Below, piece by piece: positions 28,476 to 37,746 of a stretch of 64,000 nt of DNA. Numbering within the stretch: position 1 is the stretch's first letter; every line of letters begins with the position of its first letter. Below the pieces are notes generated by a model that was not told where the DNA came from, did not search any database, and saw only the letters and a list, made by a program, of their open reading frames with translations. Where the stretch lies: positions 62,001 through 126,000 of the forward strand of contig NZ_JAFFQY010000001.1 in the NCBI RefSeq assembly GCF_017311575.1, read 5' to 3'. The translations under genes and the position numbers were made by a program. The stretch is from Roseococcus thiosulfatophilus. GTDB lineage: Bacteria > Pseudomonadota > Alphaproteobacteria > Acetobacterales > Acetobacteraceae.

Positions 28476-28985
28476 TCAGATGCCCGCCTTCTCGCCCTGG
28501 GCGCGGAGGGCGGCGTATTTGCGCGTGATGCCTTCCAGGCTGTCCTCGCACCACTGCGCCATGCGCTGCTCCTCCTGGAGCGAGACCTTCAGCAGGCCGG
28601 CGCCCTTCGTGTCGCCCGCCAGGTCCGCCAGCGTGAGAAGCGACTTGTAGGACGCGATCTCGAAATGCTCGAAGGCGTAGTTCGCGAACGAGTTCTTGAT
28701 GATCTCGTCCTGCATCGGCACATGGCCCATCGCGGCCATGTTGCCCACCAGCCCCGTGACGAAATCCTTCACCGAGGAGTGCGACGTGCCGTGCGCCTCC
28801 AGCAGGGCATCCAGCCGGTCCCGCTGCTGCTCGGTCTCGGTGAGATGCCGGCGCAGCGCCTCCTCCACCTCCGGGTAGCTCTTCACCCGGTCAATCTGGC
28901 GGGAGAGAAGCTGTGTGGCCTCGACCTCCAGCGCGCGGGCGTTGATGAGACCCGTGATGTAGGTGTCGCGATAGCTTTCCTGCAT
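28476..28985 (-). CDS. DUF892 (YciF/YciE-type) ferritin-like stress protein
   Basis: A 169-residue four-helix protein of the YciF/DUF892 group. It has TYITGLINARALEVEATQLL, ETEQQRDRLDALLEAHG, FANYAFEHFEIASYKSL and SLQEEQRMAQWCEDSL, with glutamates and histidines placed as in ferritin-like di-metal sites. Such proteins are often induced by stress. It is a single gene with about 145 bp upstream before the divergent efflux operon. Confidence 0.85.
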   Translation of the reverse strand: MQESYRDTYITGLINARALEVEATQLLSRQIDRVKSYPEVEEALRRHLTETEQQRDRLDALLEAHGTSHSSVKDFVTGLVGNMAAMGHVPMQDEIIKNSFANYAFEHFEIASYKSLLTLADLAGDTKGAGLLKVSLQEEQRMAQWCEDSLEGITRKYAALRAQGEKAGI

Positions 28986-29130
28986 GGGTTGTCTCCGTGC
29001 TTTGTGTTGGCCTGTCCTCCCTTTCGGAACGCCCCCTGCCCCTCCTCGTTGCCAGGTTTCGGGCCGGGCACCATTGGCCCCGCCACGAATGTGACCCTAT
29101 GCTTTCGCCCCGGCGAATAGGGATGCTGGA

Positions 29131-30297
29131 ATGGACATCGGTCCGGCGGAGCGATCCGGGCGCGAGGTGGTGACAGAACGGCGCGCGGGCCAGCGCCGGC
29201 GCTGGGTTCGCCGGGTGGCGCTGATGGTGGTGGCCGTTGTGGTGCTGGGCCTCGGGCTGCGCTGGCTGCACTGGCAATTCACCCATGTGGTGCTGGACGA
29301 TGCCCGCGTGGGCTCGGACATGACCGTACTCTCCAGCCGCGCGCCGGGCTGGGTGCGCGAGATCGCCGTCTCGCCCGGCGACCGCGTGCCGCGGGGAGCG
29401 CTGCTGGCACGGATGGATGCGCGGGATGCGGCGCTGGCCGTCGAACAGTATGACGCACGTCTGGCCGGGATGGCCGCGCGACGGGCGGAGCTGGAGGCGC
29501 GGCTCGCGCTGGTGGACCAGACCAGCCGCAGCCAGCACGAGGCCGCGCGCGCCCGCCTCGACGCCGCCCGCGCCGCCCTGCCCTCGGCCGAGGCCGAGCG
29601 CGTCTTCGCCGAAGCCGAGCTGGACCGCGCGGAACGGCTGAGCGCCACGGGCGCCGCCACGCGCCAACGCCTGGAGCAATTGCGCCTTGGTGCGGAATCC
29701 GCCCGGCAGCGTGTGCTTTCCGCCGGCGCCGACATCCGCAACGCGGAGGCGATGATGGCCGTGGCCCTGGCGGCGCGCGAGGAGATGGGCGTCATCACCG
29801 CGCAGATCGAGGCGCTGGGCCCGCAGGCGCGCGAATTGGAGGTGCAGCGCGACCGCGCCGCGCTGGAGGTCGAGGACCGCACGCTGCGGATGCCCTTCGA
29901 CGGCGTGGTGAACCGCGTCTTCCTCGAACCCGGCGAGCATGTGCAGGCCGGCCAGCGCATGATCCTGGTGCACAACCCCGCCAATGTCTGGGTGGACGCC
30001 AATGTGAAGGAGACGGAGGTGCGGCATTTCCGCCTGGGCACCCGCGTCACCGTCACCGTGGACGCCTGGCCCGGAGAGCGCTTCGAGGGGGAGGTGGAAC
30101 GGCTGATCGAGGCCGCGACCAGCCAGTTCGCCCTGCTGCCCAGCGCCAACCCCTCGGGCAATTTCACGCGCATCACCCAGCGCCTGCCGCTGCGCGTGCG
30201 GCTCGACCCGCCGCCGCCGCCCGGCATGCTGCGGCCGGGGATGCTGGCGCGCGTCACGGCGCGGGCGGATGGCGAGGGGATTCCCGCGCGACCATGA
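29131..30297 (+). CDS. HlyD/EmrA-type membrane-fusion protein
   Basis: A 388-residue periplasmic adaptor anchored by one N-terminal helix (VALMVVAVVVLGLGLRWL, about residues 30-48). The biotinyl-lipoyl-like domain starts with DDARVGSDMTVLSSRAPGWV, an alpha-helical coiled-coil hairpin spans about 100-255, and the beta-barrel domain includes MPFDGVVNRVFLEPGEHVQAGQ and WVDANVKETEVRHFRLG. It connects an inner-membrane pump to an outer-membrane channel. Its last bases overlap the pump gene (ATGA at 30294-30297), so the pair is coupled. No TolC-like gene is in the window. Confidence 0.9.
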   Translation: MDIGPAERSGREVVTERRAGQRRRWVRRVALMVVAVVVLGLGLRWLHWQFTHVVLDDARVGSDMTVLSSRAPGWVREIAVSPGDRVPRGALLARMDARDAALAVEQYDARLAGMAARRAELEARLALVDQTSRSQHEAARARLDAARAALPSAEAERVFAEAELDRAERLSATGAATRQRLEQLRLGAESARQRVLSAGADIRNAEAMMAVALAAREEMGVITAQIEALGPQARELEVQRDRAALEVEDRTLRMPFDGVVNRVFLEPGEHVQAGQRMILVHNPANVWVDANVKETEVRHFRLGTRVTVTVDAWPGERFEGEVERLIEAATSQFALLPSANPSGNFTRITQRLPLRVRLDPPPPPGMLRPGMLARVTARADGEGIPARP

Positions 30298-31880
30298 GCG
30301 CCACGGCCGCCGCCCCCGCACCACGCCGCGGCGGTCCGACTGTCGAGGAGATGTTTGCCCGCTTCGGCCCCTCCTACCGCTGGTGGGTGACGCTGGCGGC
30401 GCTGACGGGCACCATCTCCTGCATCCTGTCCTCCACCATCGTCGTCGTGGCGCTGCCCGACATCATGGGCGCGCTCGGCATGGGGCAGGAACAGGGGCAG
30501 CTGCTTGCCACCGGCTTCCTCGCGGCCAACACGGGCTTCATGCTGCTGAACGCCTGGGCGGTGGAGCGCTTCGGCTTTCGCCTGACCTATGTGGTCTCCA
30601 TCAGCGTCTTCATCCTGGCCTCCGTGGTGGCGGGGGTGGCGGAGGATGCGAACCTGATGATTGTCAGCCGCGTGGCGCAGGGGGCGTCGGCGGGGCTGCT
30701 GCAGCCGCTTTCCATGCAGATCATCTTCCTGGTCTTCCCGCCCGAGCGGCGCGGCACGGCCATGGGGCTGTTCAGCTTCGGGGTGGTGATGGCGCCCGCG
30801 AACGGCCCCGCATTGGGCGGCGTGCTGGTGGACAGCTTCGGCTGGCACGCGCTGTTCTTCCTGAGCCTGCCCACCGCGGGCCTCGGCCTGCTGCTGGGCT
30901 TGATCTTCATGCCCGGGCGGCTCGCCACCGGCGCCGCGCGGCCGCTGGACTGGTTCGGCTGCCTGCTGCTGGCGGTGGCGATCGGCGGGCTGCTCTCGGG
31001 CCTGACGGATGGGCAGCGCCATGGCTGGAACTCGGACATCGTGGTGGGCAAGCTGGTGGCGGCGGGCGTGGCGACCATCGGATTCGTCGCGTGGCAGCGG
31101 GTGAACCCGTCACCGCTGCTGAACCTGCGCGTCTTCTCGCACATGGGCTTCGCCATGGCGGCGCTGGTGGCCTTCATCTATGGCGGCGCCATCTTCGGCT
31201 CGACCTATCTGCTGCCGCTGCTGGTGCAGATCGTGCAGGGCTACACGCCCACGCGCTCGGGGCTGATCCTCATGCCCGCTGGCTTCGCGGTGGCCTTCGT
31301 GTTTCTCGCGGCCGGGCGCATGTCGGACTTCGTGCCGCCCTGGCTGCCGATCTGCGCGGGGCTGGCGCTGTTCGCCCTCTCCTGCTGGCTCATCAGCTTC
31401 GTGGGCACGGACACCGGCTTCTGGGAGCTGGCCTTCTGGATCCTGGTGGGTCGGGTGGGCCTCGGCCTGACCATGCCCAACATGAACGTCGGCGCCATGC
31501 GCGCCCTGCCGCCGCATCTGCTGGGCCAGGGCGCGGGCGGCATCAACTTCTTCCGGATGCTGGGCGGCGCGCTGGGCACGAACCTGATCTCCGTCCTGAC
31601 GGAGCGGCGCACGCAGTTCCACGCGGAGACCCTCTCCGCCACGACCGAGGGCGGCGACACGCTGCTGGAGGCACGCCGCCTGCTGGAAGGCCTCTACGCG
31701 AAGGAGGGCCTGCCCGAGGTGATCCGCCGCGACGCCGCGCAGGATTTTCTGCTGCGGATGGTCGAGGCGCAGGCCGCGCTGGAAGGTTTCCGCGACGCCT
31801 TCCTGGTGGTGGGCCTGGTGTGCCTCCTGGCCGTGATCCCCGGGCTGACGCTGCGGCAGAAGCCGCCCGGGGCGCGATAG
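30294..31880 (+). CDS. EmrB/QacA-type (DHA2) MFS drug exporter
   Basis: A 528-residue, 14-helix proton/drug antiporter. Landmarks are CILSSTIVVVALPDIMGAL (helix 1 with the D/E-containing pattern), LNAWAVERFGFRLTYV (loop 2-3), SRVAQGASAGLLQPLSMQII (helix 4) and VVMAPANGPALGGVLVDSF (motif C). With the upstream adaptor it would form an EmrAB-type tripartite pump. No MarR or TetR regulator is adjacent, so control is not evident. The expelled compound is unknown. Confidence 0.9.
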   Translation: MSATAAAPAPRRGGPTVEEMFARFGPSYRWWVTLAALTGTISCILSSTIVVVALPDIMGALGMGQEQGQLLATGFLAANTGFMLLNAWAVERFGFRLTYVVSISVFILASVVAGVAEDANLMIVSRVAQGASAGLLQPLSMQIIFLVFPPERRGTAMGLFSFGVVMAPANGPALGGVLVDSFGWHALFFLSLPTAGLGLLLGLIFMPGRLATGAARPLDWFGCLLLAVAIGGLLSGLTDGQRHGWNSDIVVGKLVAAGVATIGFVAWQRVNPSPLLNLRVFSHMGFAMAALVAFIYGGAIFGSTYLLPLLVQIVQGYTPTRSGLILMPAGFAVAFVFLAAGRMSDFVPPWLPICAGLALFALSCWLISFVGTDTGFWELAFWILVGRVGLGLTMPNMNVGAMRALPPHLLGQGAGGINFFRMLGGALGTNLISVLTERRTQFHAETLSATTEGGDTLLEARRLLEGLYAKEGLPEVIRRDAAQDFLLRMVEAQAALEGFRDAFLVVGLVCLLAVIPGLTLRQKPPGAR

Positions 31881-31950
31881 AACTTTCCCCCTAGGCAGGC
31901 CCGGGCCGGCATGCCAGCCTCCCCGCAAATAAATATGGGGAGGGATCAGG

Positions 31951-33090
31951 ATGAAGGTGACGAAAGTCACGTGTCATGTCCTGCAGTCCAAGGTCGAGAA
32001 GCCGTTCGTTTCCGCGCGCGGCTGGCGCTACACCACGCGTTCTTCCTGCGTGGTGGAGATCGAGACCGATGCGGGCATCACCGGCTGGGGCGAATGCTAC
32101 GGCCCGGCCGCCGTCAACAAGGCGCTGATCGAGACGCAATACGCCCCGCGCGTGGTGGGCCGCGACCCCTTCGACGTGGAGGTGGTCTGGGAGGACCTCT
32201 ACAACCGCATCAAGGACTATGGCGCGCAGGGCTTCTCCATCACGGCGCTCTCGGGCCTCGACATCGCGCTGTGGGACATCATGGGCCGCGCCACGGGCCA
32301 GCCCATCCACAAGCTGATCGGCGGCGCCTACCGCACCGAGATCATGGCCTATGCCACCGGCCTCTACTTCATCGACATGGACCGGCTGGTCGAGGAGGCG
32401 GTGGAGGAGGCGCAGGGCTATGTCGCCGACGGCTTCCGCGCCATCAAGATGAAGATCGGCCTGGGCGACCCGGCGCTGGACCTGCGGCGCGTGCGCGCGG
32501 TGCGCGAGGCGATCGGGCCCGATGTGAAGCTCGCCGTGGATGCGAACCATTGCTTCACCGTGCCCCAGGCCATCCAGCTCGGCCGGGCCATGGAAAGCCT
32601 CGACCTGCTGTGGTTCGAGGAGCCGATCAGCCCCGAGGACCATGACGGCTACGCGCTCGTCTCGCAGGCGCTGGACATGGCGGTGGCGGGCGGGGAGAAC
32701 GACTTCACCCGCTGGGGCTTCCGCGACATCATCGCGAAGAAGGCCATGGACATCGTGCAGCCCGATGTGTGCGCGGCGGGCGGCATCAGCGAGATGCGCA
32801 AGATCGCGACGCTGGCCTCCGCCTTCGGGGTGGAATGCGTGCCGCATGCCTGGGGCAGCGCCATCGGGCTCGCGGCCACCATCCAGTTCATCGCTTCCCT
32901 GCCCGACCAGCCGCCGGCCTTCCGCCCCATGCCGCCCATGCTGGAGTTCGAGCAGACGCCCAACCCGCTGCGCGACGAGCTGGCGCGCGAACCCATCCGC
33001 CAGGTGCGGGGCATGGTGAAGGTTCCCGATGGGCCCGGCCTCGGCATCGAGGTGGACCGTGACGTCCTCATGAAATGGAAAACCGCGTGA
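31951..33090 (+). CDS. Mandelate racemase/muconate-lactonizing family enzyme (enolase superfamily)
   Basis: A 379-residue sugar-acid or lactone enzyme. The N-terminal capping domain carries GWGECYGPAA. In the barrel, the K-x-K motif IKMKIG (about 165) provides the base; metal ligands are Asp in AVDANH (about 195), Glu in FEEP (about 223) and Glu in GGEN (about 248), and the second-face His is in VPHAWGS (about 298). This pattern resembles galactarolactone cycloisomerases and related dehydratases. AGGGATCAGG precedes the ATG. The stop overlaps the next ATG, so it is coupled to a second superfamily member and then to a Bug protein. Confidence 0.88.
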   Translation: MKVTKVTCHVLQSKVEKPFVSARGWRYTTRSSCVVEIETDAGITGWGECYGPAAVNKALIETQYAPRVVGRDPFDVEVVWEDLYNRIKDYGAQGFSITALSGLDIALWDIMGRATGQPIHKLIGGAYRTEIMAYATGLYFIDMDRLVEEAVEEAQGYVADGFRAIKMKIGLGDPALDLRRVRAVREAIGPDVKLAVDANHCFTVPQAIQLGRAMESLDLLWFEEPISPEDHDGYALVSQALDMAVAGGENDFTRWGFRDIIAKKAMDIVQPDVCAAGGISEMRKIATLASAFGVECVPHAWGSAIGLAATIQFIASLPDQPPAFRPMPPMLEFEQTPNPLRDELAREPIRQVRGMVKVPDGPGLGIEVDRDVLMKWKTA

Positions 33091-34226
33091 TGAAGATCGT
33101 CGAGATCCAGGCCTTCCCGACCTCCTTCCCCCTGCCGCCCGGCGGGCCCAAGCTCGGCATCGGCCAGGCGGTGAAGCGCGACGCCGTGATGGTGAAGGTG
33201 ACGACCGAGGACGGCATCGTGGGCTGGGGCGAGAGCCATCACGGCCGCGCGCACACCGCCATCGCGAAGCTGATCGAGACGACGCTGCGCCAGCTCGTGC
33301 TCGGCATGGACGCCTTCGACACCACGGGCATCTGGGCGCGCATCTACAAGTACCAGTTGGCGAGCCACGGCATGGGCGCGGGCTGCGCCATGGCGATGTC
33401 GGGTCTGGACATGGCCATCTGGGACGCCAAGGCCAAGGCGCTGAAGCTGCCGCTCTATCGCCTGCTGGGCGGCGCGCGGCGGCCCATCCCGGCCTATGCG
33501 GGCGGCGTGGCGCTGGGCTACCAGCCGCCGGCGGAACTGGTGGACGAAGCGGCACCTCACATGGCGGCCGGCTACAAGGCCGTGAAGCTGCGGGTGGGCG
33601 ACACGGTGCGCGACGATGTGGCGCGCATGGAGGCCATCCGCGCCGAGTTCGGCGATGACCTCACCATCCTGACCGACGCCAATATCGGCTATTCCATCAT
33701 CCAGGCGCGGCAGGTGATGCCGGAGATGGACCGCCTCGGCATCGGCTGGCTGGAGGAGCCCTTCCCCGCCCATGACCACCGCGCCTATGCCGAGGCCAGC
33801 GCCTTCGGCCAGGTGCCGCTCGCGGTGGGCGAGAACCACTTCACCCGCTTCGAGTTCACCCGCGTGCTGGAGGACAACGTCATCCGCATCTGGCAGCCGG
33901 ACCTGTCCAAGTGCGGCGGCATCACGGAGACGCTGCGGATCGCGGCGATGGCATCGGCGTTCAAGATTCCCGTCCACCCGCATTCCTCCATGACGGGGGT
34001 GAACCAGGCGGCGTCCATCCATCTCCTCGCCGCCATCGACAATGGCGGATACTTCGAGGCCGATGTCTCGCGCGCCAACAAGTTCCGCGACGAGATGGGC
34101 AGCGAGCCCTGGCGCATCGGCGCCGATGGCTGCGTGCTGCCGCTGGAGGCGCCGGGCATCGGCGTCGAGATCGACGAGGCGTTCCTGCGCGCCCACCCCG
34201 CCATTGAAGGGCCCGGCTATGTCTGA
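33090..34226 (+). CDS. Second mandelate racemase/muconate-lactonizing family enzyme
   Basis: A 378-residue enolase-superfamily enzyme with a different active-site variant from its neighbour. It has K-x-R in AVKLRVG (about 165) instead of K-x-K, metal ligands in LTDANI (Asp, about 195), LEEPF (Glu, about 222) and VGENHF (Glu, about 247), and His in VHPHSSM (about 296). It would abstract a proton alpha to a carboxylate; dehydration or racemisation is likely. The ATG at 33090 overlaps the upstream stop (TGATG); an in-frame ATG at 33075 is possible. Two adjacent family members suggest consecutive steps on one acid sugar, probably the ligand of the downstream Bug protein. Confidence 0.86.
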   Translation: MKIVEIQAFPTSFPLPPGGPKLGIGQAVKRDAVMVKVTTEDGIVGWGESHHGRAHTAIAKLIETTLRQLVLGMDAFDTTGIWARIYKYQLASHGMGAGCAMAMSGLDMAIWDAKAKALKLPLYRLLGGARRPIPAYAGGVALGYQPPAELVDEAAPHMAAGYKAVKLRVGDTVRDDVARMEAIRAEFGDDLTILTDANIGYSIIQARQVMPEMDRLGIGWLEEPFPAHDHRAYAEASAFGQVPLAVGENHFTRFEFTRVLEDNVIRIWQPDLSKCGGITETLRIAAMASAFKIPVHPHSSMTGVNQAASIHLLAAIDNGGYFEADVSRANKFRDEMGSEPWRIGADGCVLPLEAPGIGVEIDEAFLRAHPAIEGPGYV

Positions 34227-34262
34227 GGGCTGATACGCCAACAAGAAAGGGAGGACACGATC

Positions 34263-35234
34263 ATGGTGCTTGCACGACGGCTTCTGTTCGCCTGCCTCAT
34301 CGCCTGCGTCGCCGCCATTCCGGCGCGCGCGCAGGAATTCCCTTCGCGTGACATCCGCTTCCTCTGTGGCTTCTCGCCCGGCGGCACCTGCGACCTGTTG
34401 AGCCGCATGCTCGCCGACGAGCTGACGCGACAATTCGGCCAGCGCGTGATCGTCGAGAATCGCACCGGCGCCTCGGGCATGCTGGCGGTGGACCAGGTGG
34501 CGAAGTCGCCGCCCGACGGGCACACGGTGGTGCTGGCCACCATGGCGATGCACGCCATCCTGCCGGTGATGCCGGGCATCACGATGCCCTTCCACATTGA
34601 TCGCGACCTGACGCCCATCGCGAATGTGGCCAATGTCTACAACATCCTGGTCGCGAGCCCGAACGCGCCCTTCTCCAACATCCCGGAACTCATCGCCTAT
34701 GGGCGGGCCAATCCGGGCACGCTGACCTATGCCAGCGCGGGCAATGGCACCAGCCAGCACCTGTCAGGCGAGTTCCTGGCCCGCCTCGCGCGGATCGAGA
34801 TGCTGCATGTCTCCTATCGCGGTGGCGCGCCGGCCATCGTGGACATCGCCGCTGGTCGCACGCACATGATGCTGGGCAACATGCCCGAATTCCTGGGCCA
34901 GATCCGCGCGGGCGCGCTGCGGCCCATCGCCTTCGGCGCGCCGCGGCCAAGCCCGCTCTTCCCCGACCTGCCGCTGATCAGCGCCACCCTGCCCGACTTC
35001 ACGGTGAGCAACTGGTTCGGGATCGCGGGCGCGCCCAACCTGCCGCCGGCGGTGGTGGCCCGCTGGCACACGGCCTTGCAGGCGGTCACGGCCAGCCCCG
35101 ACTTCCAGCGCCGCATGACCGAGAACGGGCTGGAGATCATCTATGGCCCGCAGGCGGAGTTCCTGGAAACCATCCGGCGCGACCGCGCCCGTTGGGGCGA
35201 GGTGATCCGCGAGGCCGGCATCCGGGCGAACTGA
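34263..35234 (+). CDS. Bug/TctC-family periplasmic binding protein
   Basis: A 323-residue exported receptor. It has a Sec signal (LLFACLIACVAAIPARAQ), the family start FPSRDIRFLCGFSPGGTCDLLSRML and VENRTGASGMLAVDQVA. It probably binds a carboxylic or sugar acid that the two upstream enolase-superfamily enzymes metabolise, since it follows them by 36 nt in the same direction. No partner membrane subunits are present in the window. GGGAGG lies 9 nt before the ATG. Confidence 0.87.
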   Translation: MVLARRLLFACLIACVAAIPARAQEFPSRDIRFLCGFSPGGTCDLLSRMLADELTRQFGQRVIVENRTGASGMLAVDQVAKSPPDGHTVVLATMAMHAILPVMPGITMPFHIDRDLTPIANVANVYNILVASPNAPFSNIPELIAYGRANPGTLTYASAGNGTSQHLSGEFLARLARIEMLHVSYRGGAPAIVDIAAGRTHMMLGNMPEFLGQIRAGALRPIAFGAPRPSPLFPDLPLISATLPDFTVSNWFGIAGAPNLPPAVVARWHTALQAVTASPDFQRRMTENGLEIIYGPQAEFLETIRRDRARWGEVIREAGIRAN

Positions 35235-35309
35235 CGCCCGAAGGGCGCCGCGGGCCATGACGAGCGGCTGATTCACGCCTTCGGTGTTCCACCGGAGGCG
35301 ATCAGACGC

Positions 35310-36592
35310 TCACCAGGCCGCGGCCCAGCCATCCCGCCGCGGGTCGGACGCCGCCATCCGCACGCCATTTTCCAGCAGGCGGATGGCGGCCACGCTGCAT
35401 GGGCCTTCCAGCGGCGGCACGACCTTCACCTCATGCCCACGCGCGCGCAGCCCGGCGATGACGTCCTCGCCAAGTCCCGCCTCCACCGTCAGGACCTCGC
35501 TGCCTGCATGGGGGTAGTTGCTCTCCTGCCCGGGCTGGGAGGATGTCCAGCGCGGGGCCTCCAGCGCCTGCTGCGGGTCCAGCCCGAAGACGGCGATGGC
35601 GACCAGGACCTGCGCGTTGATCTGCACCTGGTTGTCCGCCCCCGGCGTGCCGAAGAGCAGCCAGGGCCGCCCATCCTTCATGGCCATGGGCGCGTTCATG
35701 GTGTGGCGCACGAGGCGCCCAGGCGCGAGGCGGTTGGGGTGGCCCTCATCCAGGTGCCAATAGGCCATGCGGTTGTTGAACAGCACGCCCGTGCGCCGCC
35801 CCACCACGCCCGCGCCGAAGGCCGAGTTCAAGGACTGGATGGCCGAGACCGCGTTGCCCTCGGCATCCATCACGCAGAAATAGGTGGTGTCGGCTTCCGG
35901 GGCGGGGCGCACCGGCAGATGCGCGGCGCGGGGGCCGATGGCGGCGGCGTGCGCGGCCGCGCGGGCGGGGGAAAGCAACTCCGCGAAGGGCGGCACCTCC
36001 ATCCCGGCATGGGCCTCACGGTCCAGGAAGGCGCGCTTCTTGGCCTCGACCATCAGATGCACCAGCGCCTCCGAACCCCAGCCCATCGCCGCGATGTCGT
36101 GGTGCTCCAGCATGGCCAGCATCTGCAACATGGCGAAGCCCATCGAGGGCGCGGGCGTCTGCCGCAGTTCGAAGCCGCGCCAGGCCATGGCGATGGGGGG
36201 CGCCTCGCGCGGCCGCACGGCGGCGAGGTCGGCGGCGGCGACCAGCGTGCCGGCCTCGGCCAGGTCGGCCGCCAAGTCGCGCGCGAGGGTGCCCTGGAAG
36301 AAATCCTCCGCGCCGCCTTGGGCCAGGCGTTGCAGCGTGGCGGCCAGGGCCGGCTGCACGTCTCGGCCCGACCCGAGGCGGCGGACCAGTGGTGGTAGAA
36401 GCCATCCCCGCCCAGGCCCGACATGTGCGGCTCCACCACCCCGAGCGTGAGGGAGACGGCCACCGCCGCATCGGCCGCGCTGCCGCCGGCGCGCAGCACT
36501 TCCATGCCGGCGGCGGTGGCCACCGGGTGGTTGGACGCCACGGCGCCGCGTCGCCCCATCAACAGGGGCCGGTGGGTGCGGGTCTGGATCAT
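35310..36592 (-). pseudogene. Gamma-glutamyltransferase family gene with internal deletion and frameshift
   Basis: The 5' part (from ATG 36592, [20 protein letters not shown] to [11 protein letters not shown]) and the 3' part (from about 36380, reading [17 protein letters not shown] to the end) are both clear gamma-glutamyltransferase sequence but in different frames. The roughly 110-120 residues that normally separate these segments are absent, so an internal deletion of about 350 bp with loss of frame is inferred near 36355-36390. The catalytic Thr region (DTTYFCVMDAEGNAVSAIQS) and the C-terminal NNRMAYW and GADNQVQ segments remain. The 3' part has its own GTG at 36359 but would lack the N-terminal domain. 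The product is very unlikely to be active unless the break is an assembly error. Confidence 0.8.
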
Positions 36593-36722
36593 GGCGGCTT
36601 TCCTCTGCGGTGGCCGCAGGTTACGCCTGCCAGCCCCCACCGCAACGCCCCGCGCAACGGCATGGGTCCATCGGGCGTTGTTCGACAGCGGAAGCCCGCA
36701 ACCACCAAGACCGGGACCGATC

Positions 36723-37634
36723 ATGCCGTCACGCTTCCACACGCCGCGCCAGGCATTGGCCGAAACCTGGGCGGTGCTGACCTCGGACCAGATCTCCCTC
36801 GTCTCGGCCGGCTGCGCCTTCTATGCGCTGTTCGCGCTGTTCCCCGCGCTGTCGCTCACCATTTCCTTCTACGGGCTGTGGTTCGACCTCTACACCATCG
36901 AACCGCAGCTCGAACTTCTCCAGCGCGTGCTGCCCGAGGATGTGATGGAACTGATCGCGGAGCGCGTGCGGCAATTGGTCACGGCGCCGCGCGGGCAGCT
37001 CGGCTTCTCGGCCGCCATCAGCCTGGGCATCGCGCTCTGGAGCGCCTCGGCCGGCGTGCGCGCGCTGCTGGGCGCCCTGCCGCTGGCCCGCGCCGATACG
37101 GAGCAGCGTGGCTTCGTGGCCTTCTACCTGACCGCGCTGATGCTGACGCTGGGCGCCATCCTGGCCGTCGTGGTGGGGCTGGGCGTGCTGGTGGCGCTGC
37201 CGACCGTGCTGGGCATCCTGGGCGTGCCGGAGGAGGAGGCCTGGTTCCCGCGCCTGCTTTCCCAGGTCTTTCTCTTCGTCTCGGTGTTGCTGTCCATCTC
37301 GACGCTCTACCGCTTCGGCCCGCCCAAGCCGCCGCCCAATTGGCACCTGTTCTCGCCGGGCGCGGTGCTGGCCACGCTGCTCTGGACCGGGGCCTCGGTG
37401 CTGTTCTCCTTCTATCTGAGCCGCTTCGTCAGCTATGACGCATTCTATGGGACGCTGGGCGCGGTGGTGGTGCTGCTGACCTGGTTCTACCTGGGCGTCT
37501 ATTTCATCCTGATCGGGGCCGCGCTGAACGCCGCGCGCTACCGTGCCCGCAACCTGGGCAAGGGCGACATCGAGCAGGCAATACCCACCCCGGAGGAGAA
37601 GACCGGCCCCATCCCGCGCGTCGAAGTGAGCTGA
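36723..37634 (+). CDS. YihY/UPF0761 family inner-membrane protein
   Basis: A 303-residue protein with six TM helices of the YihY (formerly RNase BN) family. It has [21 protein letters not shown] near the N-terminus, [26 protein letters not shown], a P-rich cytoplasmic loop [20 protein letters not shown], and a C-terminal [21 protein letters not shown]. The molecular role of the family is not known; the old nuclease annotation is wrong. It is a single gene upstream of, but not obviously part of, the Dpp-type operon. Confidence 0.88.
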   Translation: MPSRFHTPRQALAETWAVLTSDQISLVSAGCAFYALFALFPALSLTISFYGLWFDLYTIEPQLELLQRVLPEDVMELIAERVRQLVTAPRGQLGFSAAISLGIALWSASAGVRALLGALPLARADTEQRGFVAFYLTALMLTLGAILAVVVGLGVLVALPTVLGILGVPEEEAWFPRLLSQVFLFVSVLLSISTLYRFGPPKPPPNWHLFSPGAVLATLLWTGASVLFSFYLSRFVSYDAFYGTLGAVVVLLTWFYLGVYFILIGAALNAARYRARNLGKGDIEQAIPTPEEKTGPIPRVEVS

Positions 37635-37746
37635 ACGCGGCGCTTCCATCGGCCCACGGCGGCCGATAAGCTGAACGCTCCGGTTGGGGCAGGGCGGGGT
37701 TGGCCAACCTCCCACCCCCGGCCCGCGTCATCAGGGAGAGTTCCGA

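Noticed and set aside
31925-31944. CCCC/GGGG inverted repeat around an AT-rich core before the enolase-superfamily gene
   Set aside because: The arms are only four bases and overlap the ribosome binding region; no regulator gene is nearby to support an operator.
35237-35249. Possible terminator CGCCC-GAA-GGGCG after the Bug gene at 35234
   Set aside because: Five-base-pair stem without a T-run; not distinguishable from background.
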